The notes under the pieces: model-generated
What the model was told of the DNA's origin: nothing
Seen by the model: only the letters and a program-made list of their open reading frames with translations
The model's database searches: none
Program-made: the position numbers and the translations under genes
Origin: Eutypa lata
Taxonomy: Eukaryota; Ascomycota; Sordariomycetes; Xylariales; Diatrypaceae
DNA length: 64,000 bases
Assembly (NCBI GenBank): GCA_022661535.1
Contig: JAKULF010000003.1
Location: forward strand, 4,154,001-4,218,000
Direction of reading: 5' to 3'
In this document: one piece after another, positions 24,406-36,269 of the stretch
Numbering within the stretch: position 1 is the stretch's first letter
Layout of the letters: each line of letters starts with the position of its first letter

Positions 24406-25490
24406 ATGGCCTCCGATAGCTCGCCTTTGAAACCCCCAGGAATTCTGCGCAGATGGTCGTCCCAACCAGAACCGCAGTCCTCCAGGACAGATGCTACAAG
24501 TCCGCCTGCGATTAGACGACAGTCGACTCAGGTCAGACTCAGTGAAATCCTTGAGGTTAGTTTTAAGTCTTGAACCTGTAATCTTCCTGAAGGGGGGTGT
24601 ATTACTACAGCTTTATTGAAATACACTACGAGGGTTCGGAATGACGGAACAGCTCACCACCCCCCTAGTTGTCTTAAGAGCTGATCTAACGGTGAAGTAA
24701 TAGACTGCCAGAGAGCGCGCAAGCAGTATGAGCCCCCGAGCGAATTCTACTGGACGTAGCCCGACCATTCAGATAGCATCCGGCCATGACCGCGAGGATG
24801 CGCCCGACGAGACGACGAGCATTGTTCACGCACAAAGCCAGAGAGACTACCAGGGCACTCAGACATCCTTAATCACAAGGGGTCGTCAGCGCAACGGACA
24901 GCCCCCGCGAAACGCTGAGCGGGAGGAAGATGAGGAAGAAGAGGAAGAAGAACCGGAGAAAAAGCATTGGCTGAGGGAATACCTCGACAACGTTTGGACT
25001 ATAGAGCTGGAGAATAAAGGCAGCGTGGCAAGGGACCATTTAGCTTTAGGTATGACCACCTAACCCCGTCTCTTTTACACCCCCCGGGGCTTGCTGTAGA
25101 ACGGTATTCCGCTGACTTGACTTGGTGCCATATCCAGAACGCACATTCTTAGCCTGGCTGCGGACGTCCCTGGCTTTTGCGTCGATCGGCATCGCGATAA
25201 CGCAGCTATTTCGGCTGAACACGTCGCTCGCGGACGGACCGGAAAACACGTATTTTCAAAAGATACGGCTCGTGGGGAAGCCGCTCGGTGCGACGTTCTT
25301 GGGAATTTCGGTGCTCATATTGATATTGGGATATCAGAGGTATCTCCAGAGCCAGCAGTGGGTGATGAAGGGGAAATTTCCCGCGTCGCGAGGCACCATC
25401 ATATTGGTCACGCTGATCGCTTTCATGTTGATGGTAGCAAGCCTTGTTATAGTCGTCATAGTTCAGCCTGATTTAGCGCCATCAAGGTGA
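24406..25490 (+). CDS. DUF202-domain integral membrane protein
   Basis: Three exons, 24406-24555, 24704-25049 and 25138-25490, give 282 residues. Intron 1 (148 bp, phase 0) runs GTTAGT to a TAG after a CTAAC; intron 2 (88 bp, phase 1) ends TATCCAG. The first 165 residues are hydrophilic, with Ser/Pro/Arg-rich sequence, a Glu/Asp run at about 123-134 and a conserved-looking KKHWLREYLDNVW. The last 117 residues carry the DUF202 signature ERTFLAWLRTSLAFASIGIA and three membrane segments. DUF202 occurs in bacterial YidH-like proteins, in fungal membrane proteins and in the Vtc1 region; function is unknown for this type. Splicing joins HLAL to ERTFLAW exactly as the domain requires. Confidence 0.85.
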
Positions 25491-25573
25491 AAAGTTACAT
25501 CATAGTTGGATCCTGTAACAGTTCTCGCATTGGACGTTGGATAATATATGCGATACTTTCGAATAATATACAT

Positions 25574-25613
<40 letters not shown>

Positions 25614-26007
25614 CATTGCGCATCGTATCGTAGCTACCTAGGCATATATATAAGGAGAGTGCTGTTTTAGCTATAGACAAGTTGAATTGTAGACGGCTAG
25701 AATCTCTGCTTTTATTCTTGATTACATACTTAGTTACAGGCTAAGTTACCTACCTAGGTAGCTCCACATGCCTGCATATTTGGTACCTACAGAATGCTAC
25801 AGCTCCGAGTCATATCTGTACACCGGTACTCACGTAGCTCTACACACATCAAACAACACTGTTCTCACTCATAACGTCAGATATGCGCATCTGGCATAAG
25901 ACTAAATAAGATACTACGTAACGTTGGCAATACACTGGCGAGGGAATAGAGCTGCCGGGTGTGTGCGCGCACATTGTTGTGATGAACAAAGACGTCATCT
26001 AGATACA
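25491..26007. other. Intergenic region with (TA)n microsatellite
   Basis: A (TA)n run of about 17 units lies at 25576-25610 and a TACCTAGGTA palindrome at 25751-25760. No gene. Confidence 0.7.
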
Positions 26008-28354
26008 ATGTCGTTGCTAGATCAAGCCCTTGACATCTCGGCGTTTGCCAGCACCCAACTAGCGCTCTTAGATGCCGAACTTCAGAGCGAACTGCAGGAA
26101 ACGAGCGGTCTGATTGCAAATGCAAGTCCCAGCTCGCTACAGAGAAGTGGTTTCACCGTCACGAACCTCGTCATCTCATCGCAACGGACGGGCTTGGGCG
26201 GGAGGACCGTGGTAGAGCTCAGCCCCGACTCTGCCACCTCCGGCTCCGATGGAGAACTCCCAGAGCATGGGATCAGAACAGGCGATATCGTTCTTGTCTC
26301 CGACCAGCCCGCGGGCAGTGCTAAGAAACGAGAGATCAAGGATCTAGAGAAGAAAGGTGCTAGGGGTGTCGTGGTCAAGCTGAAGAGAGATGCTATTGCT
26401 GTCGCTCTTGACGAGGAGAAGGAAGACGTCTCTATCACGGGTCGTGTATGGTTGGTCAAGCTGGCTGATGATGTCACCTACCGACGAATGAATCAGACCA
26501 TGGAGAAGATTCAGAAGATGAGCGAGTCCGAGTATTCTATCTTTATGCGGGTGCTTTTTGGCCTATCTAGTCCTTCGCCGGTGCCCCGAGATCTGAGCTC
26601 AGATTCAGATTATGGTAACATAGAGTGGATCGACCCGAGCCTGAACGCATCTCAGAAAGAGGCTATCAGGTTTGCCCTTGCTTCTAGAGAGATAGCATTG
26701 ATTCATGGACCACCTGGGGTAGGAATCCCATTCTTCGATGCATGTCTCACCCCATAGCTAACGATTGTAGACAGGCAAGACGCACACGTTAATAGAGCTA
26801 ATCCTGCAGCTCGTTAAGCGGGATATGCGAATACTAGTCTGTGGCCCTTCAAACATTTCGGTAGACAACATCGTGGAGCGACTATCTGTCCACAAGCTCC
26901 CTATTCTACGACTCGGACATCCTGCAAGACTGCTGCCATCAGTCGTGAACCACTCGTTAGATGTTCTGACGCAGACCTCTGAGGCTGGCATAATTGTCAA
27001 GGATGTGCGCTCCGAGATGGATACCAAACAAGCTTCTATCAAGAAAACCAAGAGCGGTAAGGAAAGGAAAGCTATATACGCCGACTTGAAGGAACTCCGG
27101 AAGGAGTACCGAGAGAGGGAACGAAGATGTGTTAGCACGCTGGTTCGTGGTAGTAAGGTAGTCCTTGCCACATTGCATGGGGCTGGCGGTTTCCAACTCA
27201 AGAATGAGGAGTTTGATGTGATAATCATTGATGAGGCTAGTCAAGCCCTAGAAGCCCAATGCTGGGTTCCCCTATTAGCTGCCAAGAAGGCAGTTTGTGC
27301 TGGTGATCATCTTCAGCTGCCCCCTACGATCAAGTCGACAAATTCGAAGATCAAGCCAAAGGTCAAGGAAGGAGAGAACGTTATCAAGGGTATGAACCTG
27401 GAAACCACGCTATTCGATAGGTTACTTGCATTGCATGGCCCTTCTATCAAGCGAATGCTTACTACGCAGTACCGCATGCACGAGAAGATAATGAGGTTTC
27501 CGTCGGATGAGTTATACGAAGCGAAGTTAGTAGCCGCAGACGCGGTCAAAGAACGCCTTCTTAAAGACCTCCCCTACGAGGTCCAAGATACGGAGGATAC
27601 AAACGAGCCTGTCATCTTTATCGATACACAGGGAGGCGACTATCCGGAGAAGAACGAGGATGACGAGACTAACAAGAAGGGCAGCCTCAAATCGCTCCTC
27701 GGCGATAGCAAAAGCAACGAGATGGAGGCTGCTCTTGTCAAAGATCACGTCCAAAAACTGGTCGATGCAGGTGTTAGGCCAGTAGACATTGCCGTCATCA
27801 CGCCATATAATGCCCAAGTAAGATGAAATCCGTGCCTAAACACAACGACTCGAAATGTCGCGCTAGGAGATGACTACTGACCTGCACATTTAGCTTGCAC
27901 TCCTGGCGTCATTGAAGGAAGCCTTTCTGGGGATCGAGCTTGGCTCCGTAGACGGCTTTCAGGGCCGAGAGAAAGAGGCCGTAGTTGTGAGCTTAGTCCG
28001 GAGCAATGCGAACAGCGAAGTAGGTTTCTTAGGCGAGAAGCGTCGTCTCAACGGTAAGTTTGATACTGTGAAGCCACCACCACCTGTGGACCTGTACCGG
28101 TGGGCTACATGAGATCTAATGCGCTGCCAACAGTTGCGATGACAAGGCCTAAACGATCGCTTGTTGTAATCGGCGACTCCGATACGGTTAAAAAGTAAGT
28201 TGCTACGTCCGGCTACTCCTACTCGTAGTTATCTACTCGCTAATTCGGTTGGCGTGCTACTAGAGGCAGCAAGTTCCTCAGCAACTGGATGTCGTGGCTT
28301 GAGGATAACGCAGACTTGCGCTATCCGGATTTGAGTTCCATAAACAAGTCTTAA
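26008..28354 (+). CDS. HCS1: UPF1-like SF1B helicase, HCS1/SMUBP2 type
   Basis: Five exons (26008-26718, 26771-27817, 27894-28053, 28134-28194, 28264-28354) encode 689 residues, close to the roughly 680 of yeast Hcs1. The frame is open upstream of 26008, but only to a TTG. Walker A GPPGTGKT is rebuilt across intron 1 (GPPG|TGKT, near 234-241). The Walker B box is IIIDEASQ near D391-E392, then [47 protein letters not shown] and [16 protein letters not shown]. These are the ordered motifs of superfamily 1B helicases. An N-terminal SMUBP2-type nucleic-acid-binding part precedes them. The R3H and AN1 zinc-finger modules of animal IGHMBP2 are absent, as in yeast Hcs1. Expected activity is 5'-3' DNA/RNA unwinding, linked in yeast to DNA polymerase alpha. 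All four introns keep frame and carry usable branch sites. Confidence 0.9.
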
Positions 28355-31300
28355 CATCTGGGTATTGTACAGGTGACTGGTGGATATTTAAGACAGAGGG
28401 AGTAGGGATGAAGAGCGGATAAGGGACATATAGGTACTCGAGCCAGCTAATGTCATTGGTCTTCTAGCGTTTTTCTGGTGATGCACACATTAGAAGATGT
28501 CATCCAATGACTACATGAGATAGTTACAAGGGCTCTGGTTTTATGCCGTGCTACATATTATGTAGAAAGGATTTCCACCCAGTCGGGAAATTTCTTGGTC
28601 CTCAGGAGCGGAAACAACTATCATGAAACCACGCAATAGCATCAACTATCTACCACCTACTTAGTTATCTTGTAGAGCGATCTGCTAAAGGTTCTATGGT
28701 GGTTCCGTCAGCTCAGGTCAGCTCTTAAAAAGAACAAAAAGCCAAGCTCTCTAGCGTCTGTATCCAGGTTTCCACCCCCCCAGAATCCAGATTGGAGGAA
28801 GATCCGAGCACGGCCGAGCACGAACCCACATGCCGAGGACCTTGGCCCTGTTGTTTCAGGTCGCTCTTTCAAGTTCATCACGAGTTACAACCTTAATTTT
28901 TTATATAATAGGTAGAGCTGTTTCTGTGTCAATGATAAGATGCAGCAGATACGAGGAGGGATCACACATGCTCAACAATATCCCCATCTTTTATCCTTGT
29001 AAATTCTTATGAAATCTCTTTGGCAACCGGCTGCAGGTCCCAGAAATAGTAAGCGAGTAGGGGTCCCTTTTTGGGGTCCGGCGGTCAAGTAAAGTTCACC
29101 CCCTTATTATTGCATCAGCCCCATACCTACCTATGTACCTACGGTGATAGCGTTGGCAGAGGCCCTGTGAAGACGCGAGGGCGAGGGTCCCAGCTGTTGT
29201 TTCCATTGCATCTATGGGCGCATGTAGAAGTTTGCACTTAAATGTCTAAGCGCTAGTTATTGGTTGAGCCGAGAAGCGAGCTGAGCAATCTATCCAATAC
29301 AGTCTACTACATACCTACTTCGTTTCTTGAACGAAGCGCTGAGCTCCGGGAGGCTGTGCATTTGGGATTCTGCAGGTAAATACTGCATACCAGTGGAACG
29401 GATCTAAGGCTACATAGCAATACGACCATTCTAGATATTCAGTACTTGGATCTATGTAGGACCTCAAGTTTGACACTTATGAAATAGTTACCCAGATGTT
29501 GTTATGATCGCGACTGTAGGTAAACTAGGTATGATGTATGAGGTAGTTACGGGAAACAAGGTCTTTCACTTGGTAAAAGCACTGACCTTATAAAAGACGA
29601 TCTTAACCCTTGGGATATTACGTAGGACGATCGGATCTACCCCCACGGAAATACGTAGATTAAAATATAGTAATTATGGCTGTATGTAGTCGCACAATGG
29701 TTTGTCTGCTAAGTAAGCTATGCAGAATTCAGTCTGAGAAAGAGGCAATTGGAGTAATCGTACAATTCATGTTCCAGAGGCAGTTTTGCCTATTCATTAC
29801 GACTAAGTATGTACTTCATAGGTAGGTAGGTATGGGTGTACGTGCGTGTTGGCTTGATTTGACCATCAACGGTTGGATTTCCGAAGATGCATGATCCATG
29901 CCAGCAGCAGCTCAGGACTAGCCGGTGGTCTTCCCATTCTGTTGCTCTCTCGTGGAGGCAAACATTGCGTTTAGAAGTGCAAGCAGGATCTTGGTTAGCT
30001 ACACCGAATTACGCAGTACCTTATCAACCTTTTCGGGTAGTCCCCTCCGTGGTCTCTTCTCCATGCTCCGGGTACGCTATGAACCTTCGGGTATCGTAAC
30101 TAAATCGTAGCTCATACAGTTAGCGCCGTCCGCAACAACCCACAAGTAATCATAGCAACTCTGGTTCCACGTGAATTACCCAGTCATATAGTAGTCATAT
30201 TAATGAAACGGACCATGTCTGTTATGGCATCATGAATCTATGATTCTATGATGTTTTATATTACAATATTGCCGATTATTCAGATTCATAGGTAATGTTG
30301 AACCTATAGTTAAATCCCGCGGGGTGTTTGTCAATAGCAGGCCTGTCAACCTGACTATTGGTGACTATTTACCTACTAGGTACGTAGCCGACCTACCTCT
30401 GCGCAGGAAAGGAGAGGAAGTCACATGTATACTACCATGTAGAGTCTAGAGCTACCTACATGGAATCAGTGAAACAAAGCCTTTCCTATAGTCGATAATC
30501 GGCCAGTATTGCAATGGACTTCGAAGCAGCATTAGACGCTCTGGACCTCCCAAAACAAGCAAGCTATACATGTTAGCGTTGTTGCTTGCAGCATGATCGG
30601 ATGAGAGCCAACCGTGGGGTTACAGCCGAGCTTTCCATTCAATCCTTATTGTTTTATTAAACATTCGGTAGGTGTTCATATGCAGCATTTCGGGGGAATT
30701 GTTTATTGCGGGCAAAATACAACCCTATCTATGTATGAATATCCTTTCGAGAATTTATGATACTACTAAAAGAGCTTTGATATAACACAATTTATTGCCT
30801 TACTAGGTGCTAAATTACTTAGGGTGGAATTCTTCAGATCAACACCTCTTACGACATACGCAAGGCTCGAGCCTTTCGCGCCAGTGCTAAGGAACCCCCC
30901 TGACAGGCCTGGTCTCTCGTCACCCAATCCGTACTAAGTATCCAATTTAGATAAAGCTCGAGCTCTGTTAGTGCTTCTAGCCCCCCTTGCTAAGCGCAAC
31001 TTTCTCTTTCCACTCCGGGCCATTCCTTTGTGAGACATAACTTCGTACTCTAATGCAGTTAAGCCCTCCAGGGCCTCAGGGGGGCGCCAGCTTGCATGTT
31101 TCATCGACCAATCTTCACGGCCCCTAGCCTTGTGCTTCAGTGTGTGGACAAACGTCGCAGAAGCTTTCGGTCAGTGTGTGGTTTGATGTTGTTGCTTTGC
31201 TGGCTCCTTGTCTTGCTCCTAATGTAATGTTCCTATGCCCACTGCCCACCACTACTACCTACCTACCTACCTGCCTCTAACGTACTCAGTTAACTGGCCA

Positions 31301-31609
31301 AGCTTCCCTCCTACCCTTTTTCTTATTCTGTCCTTCGCTGGTAGCTGTCACTGAGTGGCGGTTGAGCTTGCCTTCCGGCACCCACATGTCTATTTTCTGT
31401 CCAGTTGCATTGCTGGCGATGCCTTGGTTGCTTTTGGGTTGATTCCAGTTGTAAACAGAAAAGACACAATCGATTGATGACCATGATAATGACGATGATG
31501 GACTGTGCACTACTATATCAACAGCCTATCTTTCCCTCACTTACCCACTGCTAGTGCACACTACTACCCCTTTTTAACCGTGCGTTAAGAGCTTCGGCCT
31601 CACCACACC
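28355..31609. other. Gene-free intergenic region, 3.3 kb
   Basis: No supported gene. CCTA/GGTA runs recur (for example 29820-29831 and 31255-31271). Short frames at 28830-29012 and 29887-30110 look random. Confidence 0.55.
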
Positions 31610-33571
31610 ATGGTTGTCTTCAAGAATGTCCCCGAGACTACTCGAACCCAGTCCGCTATGTCGAGCAGTGTTCGAGGTCGAATAAGCGGGCCTATTCCAA
31701 TGGACGATGAATTCCCTACACGCAAACCCGGGTCGGTCCTCGCGCTGGAGGGAGGAGAATCGAGGCAGATCCAAACTTCCGCCGCAGGCTCATCCAACCT
31801 CACGGGAAACGTCCCTTCCGATGTTGCACACGAAGACAAAACCGACTCGGTAACCCAATCTGGTCCTAGCCAAGCGTCGAATGCATCTGGCAGCCCCCAG
31901 AATCGAAGAACAATGCGCGCAAGTACTGTGAGGTATTCCATGGTCAGCAACGATTCCGGTCCTAGTCGACCACAGCGGAAGAAGTCTACTCTAAAATCTA
32001 CACTGGGCCGATTGTTTCGCGGGCGGAAGAAAAAGAGCACGAGCGAGTTATCTATGGATGTGCCTATCCCCGAGCCGGCGAGCCCTACTCATCATCGCAG
32101 CGTAAGTCTACTCGCCGTCCAACCCCGTTAGCGTCTAGCAACGTACCATAATAATAACGCGTCGGTATAGGCTACTCTCGATCAGGGATTTCCGAAAGAA
32201 GGCGAAACCAAGAGGTCCGCTTCTCTACCTATTACAGAATATAGCAAGGCTTTACGGTCACATTCGGTTGGACCGAACGATATGGTTGCAATAGAGAGCG
32301 CCCGTAATTCCGTACAATTAGAGTCCGACAAGAGACGGGCTACAACGTCGAGCAGGATACTCAGCACAGGATCGAACGAAATAGGTGGAGAGATTGTCGG
32401 TTTAACCCCCCGACCTGCTAGCGCCCATGGAAGGGGTAGCCAAATGGTAGATGCCGATAACCCTGAAGACATCGGCCGCGCCATAACGAGCGACAACTCA
32501 GCCGCCCATCGAAGAAGATCACGGAGCTTGTCGCAACTACAAGACATGGTGGGCAATCAAGCAGAAATCCGCCGCCGTAGCGCCGAGATTCGTTTTTGGA
32601 GGGAGAGTCGTGATCCGGAGAGCTCCCATGACGAGAATGATGAGACGAGCCATATGGAGATTAATGCTCGAATCGAACCGCCGCCTGAACCTTCCCCTCT
32701 GGTGCCTCCACAACCACTGATATTTGCGCCTATGACCAACATGAAGATCACAGATGCAGTCAGTGTGGAGGATCGTATAGCAACTTTAGAAGCCAGCAAC
32801 GAGAAATTACTGAAGCTGGTTTCCCAACTCTTTGAGGTTGTCCCAGGTGTTGATGCTTACGCAGAGCCACCATCGACAGTCAATGGAGCGCCTTCTTTTA
32901 CCCTCACGGCAACTAGTTCGGCGCTTCCTAATCCATCACTATACCAAACCGTCTCAAACGAGACCCCCCCCTGGTCAAGGCAAAGTGAGGAGTCGTTCGG
33001 CGCTGGAAACACATTTATTGGCTCAACCCAGCCGTCGACAGCGCCTGCCCCTCGTCCGACATCAACCACGACTGTTCGTGGTACCGTCCGCGAAGCAACG
33101 AGCTTACCCACACTACCCAAGGAAATATCAGGCTCGTTCGCAGCTGATCACTATACGACACTAAAGGCACTGATAGACACGGAAGTCGCCGCGAGGCAAG
33201 CGCTCGAAGCTCAAGTAAAGAAGCTAAATCATAGGGTCAACCGTATGTCCCGAACTTCTCACGGACCTGACACAGGAGTCGATCTAAAAAATGGCACACT
33301 TTCCATGTTTGAGCATGATGACGATGACGAGGAAATGCTCACGCCGTCGTATGACAACTATTCAGAATCCGAAACCTTCAAGACACCATACGAAGAAATT
33401 AGTGGACATGACTTTGATGCTGTTCAGGAACAAGAGTTCCATGACGATGATTTCTCCAGAAAAAGGGCGCCCAGGACCTTGTCTCTCGGCCAGCTTACGC
33501 TTGGGAAGCACCAGAAAGAACAGCAAGAACTGCGTGAACTGCCATCTCCACAGACTAGCGTAAATATGTGA
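31610..33571 (+). CDS. Fungal coiled-coil protein of unknown function
   Basis: Exons 31610-32101 and 32171-33571 (69-bp phase-0 intron, GTAAGT to GGTATAG) encode 630 residues. The protein is Ser/Arg/Pro-rich and mostly disordered. It has a very basic patch at about 119-144 (PQRKKSTLKSTLGRLFRGRK), an Arg/Ser-rich block near 278-308 ending in RFWRESRDPES, and two coiled-coil candidates at about 363-386 (VEDRIATLEASNEKLLKLV) and 491-525. An acidic DDDDEE stretch follows. There is no signal peptide or membrane span. It has the look of a cytoskeleton- or polarity-associated scaffold, but that is only a guess. No known domain is visible, and an unlisted short domain could be missed. The gene model itself is solid. 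Confidence 0.8.
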
Positions 33572-36269
33572 TGACGCAAACTACACCCTTTGACGCCGCA
33601 AGGTATCGTACCCTGTTGGCGGCTACATCCGGTTTTCGCTCCTTCACGAGACCGGACCGAAACAATTCCCAGATTATCCTGGATCACTAGCCGAGGACTG
33701 AAGTAAATGACTGTACGATCAAATATTCCCATCGAGATTTCGCCCTCTTCACACGAGCGTTTCTTTTCATCGAGTTGTTCCCCGATCTATTTGACATTTT
33801 CTCCCTTCTTCTCACCTTCACCTCCCCCTTTTCTTTTTGGTTTTTTTTGAACATCGTTCTCCTGGGCGGCATACCTTTGAGCGTTTTACATGTGGTTAAT
33901 ACCCACCCGAGTTGCATTTCTTTTTTTGTTCTTCGACATGACCTCCGAGCCGTCGTCTGCTCTGGATCGGGAAAGCGGGCTGGGGACGGCGCCGCTATGG
34001 AAAGCGGAACGGAGGAGGCGGGAGGCGGACACAGACGCGGACGCGGATACAGACAATTTTTTTGTAGTTGTAATTGATTTTTAATGGATGGATTGCCATG
34101 CTGACGGCAATTGCTTTTCAACGCTCCCACATCTCGCGTCCTTCTGTGGTGACGATGATTTACTGACTGACTGGCTTGAGAAGTATATATGTCTGTGATG
34201 AAACCATTAGGTGGCTTACACAGACTACCATGCAGCAACCAACCCTACATTGATGAGGATAGAGGAATCAAGTCAACCACCTCTGGTAGAATAGCGGAGT
34301 CGAGATGGATTCAGTCACTAAACAACCTACCACAATACCTCTGTGTTTCAGCATTAAATGCTTATACTCTAATAACTTATACTACCGCTTCTACGTCCAA
34401 GTTTTCCATTGACATTAACCTGTTCTGTCTCGAGATTCAAACAGGTGGTTTTACAGGCATCATTGGTGTTGGGTGATTTTGACCGTGACTGACAATGTAC
34501 GTATATCGTTACCGATGAACTACCTACTAGTTACCTCCTAGTTAATTATATTACCAATCCAAGAGGCGTTCTGTTCTCCATATCGATGGGGGTAATATCT
34601 ACCTATATTTGGTATAAGCTGCGGAACCGTCGCTCTGGTACCTTGACTCAGCTTGGTCCAGCAATGGCTGAACTTAAATTGTAGAGCTTTGATAGTTTTA
34701 GTCGGCGATTCAGACCGGCATCTTGGGAGAGGTTCCCAGACCACCGAAGCAATCATACATATGAGTGATAGGATGCATTTCTAGATTTGAATGGGAAAGG
34801 GACTATTCGGTTCTTGGTGTTTTTTTTTTGTTGCTACTCGACGTGGTTCTGTCGGTGATCTCTTTCGCTTCTTGCAGGATCGAGCCATGATATTTCCTTG
34901 CTTCGTGGAGCTGAGCAATATTACCTACCTAGGTATCGTCCGACCGAGCAGTGAGTGAGTGAGTGAGTGAGTGGCCCACACACAGAACCGACTACTTATC
35001 GGGTCCTTGTTTAGGTTGATGGCGCGAGCTCGGTCCTCGACGGGATACATACTTATGTAGTTGTATCAACCTTGTCTGTCGCCTTCTCTTAGCATGATGC
35101 AGATTTTCAGCATGCAGAGAGAGCAAGCCAAAAGCTTATGAAAGTCGGGACCGTCTCTAGGTTTCAACGTTTGAGGGCCTGTATTCCGAAGCTTATGATC
35201 CTTTAGATAGATAGATAGGCCGAAGCTTAACTATAGGGAACGACAATGTAAGCTTGTCACTTTTGAAGACAGCCTTCACGACATACATCACATTCGTACA
35301 TATGTAGGTAGCTAGGTACGTTAACCAACCCACTGGTAGGTATATGCATATGTGTATATCTAGATGCGTGCAGGTAAGGAACTGAGGAGGTAGCAGCGTC
35401 GTTGACAACTGAAAAGTGCTCTTAAGAACCTACCTCGATTAAGGGTTTATTCCTCTAGGTAACTAAGTAGGTAACTACAGGATTTGTGGTTGTATAACAA
35501 CGAATGGGAACTACTTTAAGTGACTGAATATCATTCGTTTTTAAGTCCATGTACGATACAAAAACAGCCTAACTCGACTGATGAATTATCTATGAAGTCA
35601 TTGAATACTTTTATATATGTATCTTCTAGAAGTCTATGAGTTTTTGTCTTGATCCATTCCAGCGAAGGTAACTAGTTAGCTAACGGTAACTACATACCTT
35701 CTCTTCTTTTGCTCCCACGCCCGTCACAACCAAAATGTCTTTTTATTTATTTATTAATCATGGTGAAGCTGCACGCGCCCGCATCAATGAAGCCCCGACC
35801 CAATCGATATCCTTTTGCTATCTTCTTGGTGTACGGCACGGTAGTCACCGGTTTATGTGGGTGTTGAGGACCGATTGTTATAAATCCTAGATACCTAGGT
35901 AGTTAGTGTTGCAAGGTGTTTCTACATGGTGAACCACTACCTAATCTGGATCAAAGCGATTAATCAACCAATCAAACGACGTGTAGCTCTAGGCTTTGCA
36001 CCAACCATCTGCAACCTAACTAACCAAGGGGGGACCAGGAATCGAGACAACGAACAGACGTCCATCAAGCTTTCGGTTCAACCATCTAAACCTTCTTCTT
36101 CTTCTTCTCGTCAACGCTAACGGGGTTAGATACTTCATAAATCTAATGGTGTCTTGTTTATTCCCTTTCTCCCAAGGGACAGCCCGCGCGTAATTTTCGC
36201 AACCGAAAGCAAATAACTTTTTTATTTTATATTCCATTTTACCAGCAAGTTAAGACAAGACAAGACAAC
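33572..36269. other. Intergenic region before the GH47 gene
   Basis: No gene supported. A (GTGA)n run lies at 34951-34973 and TACCTAGGTA palindromes at 34926-34935 and 35892-35901. A C/T-rich leader-like stretch at 36085-36115 precedes the mannosidase. Confidence 0.55.
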
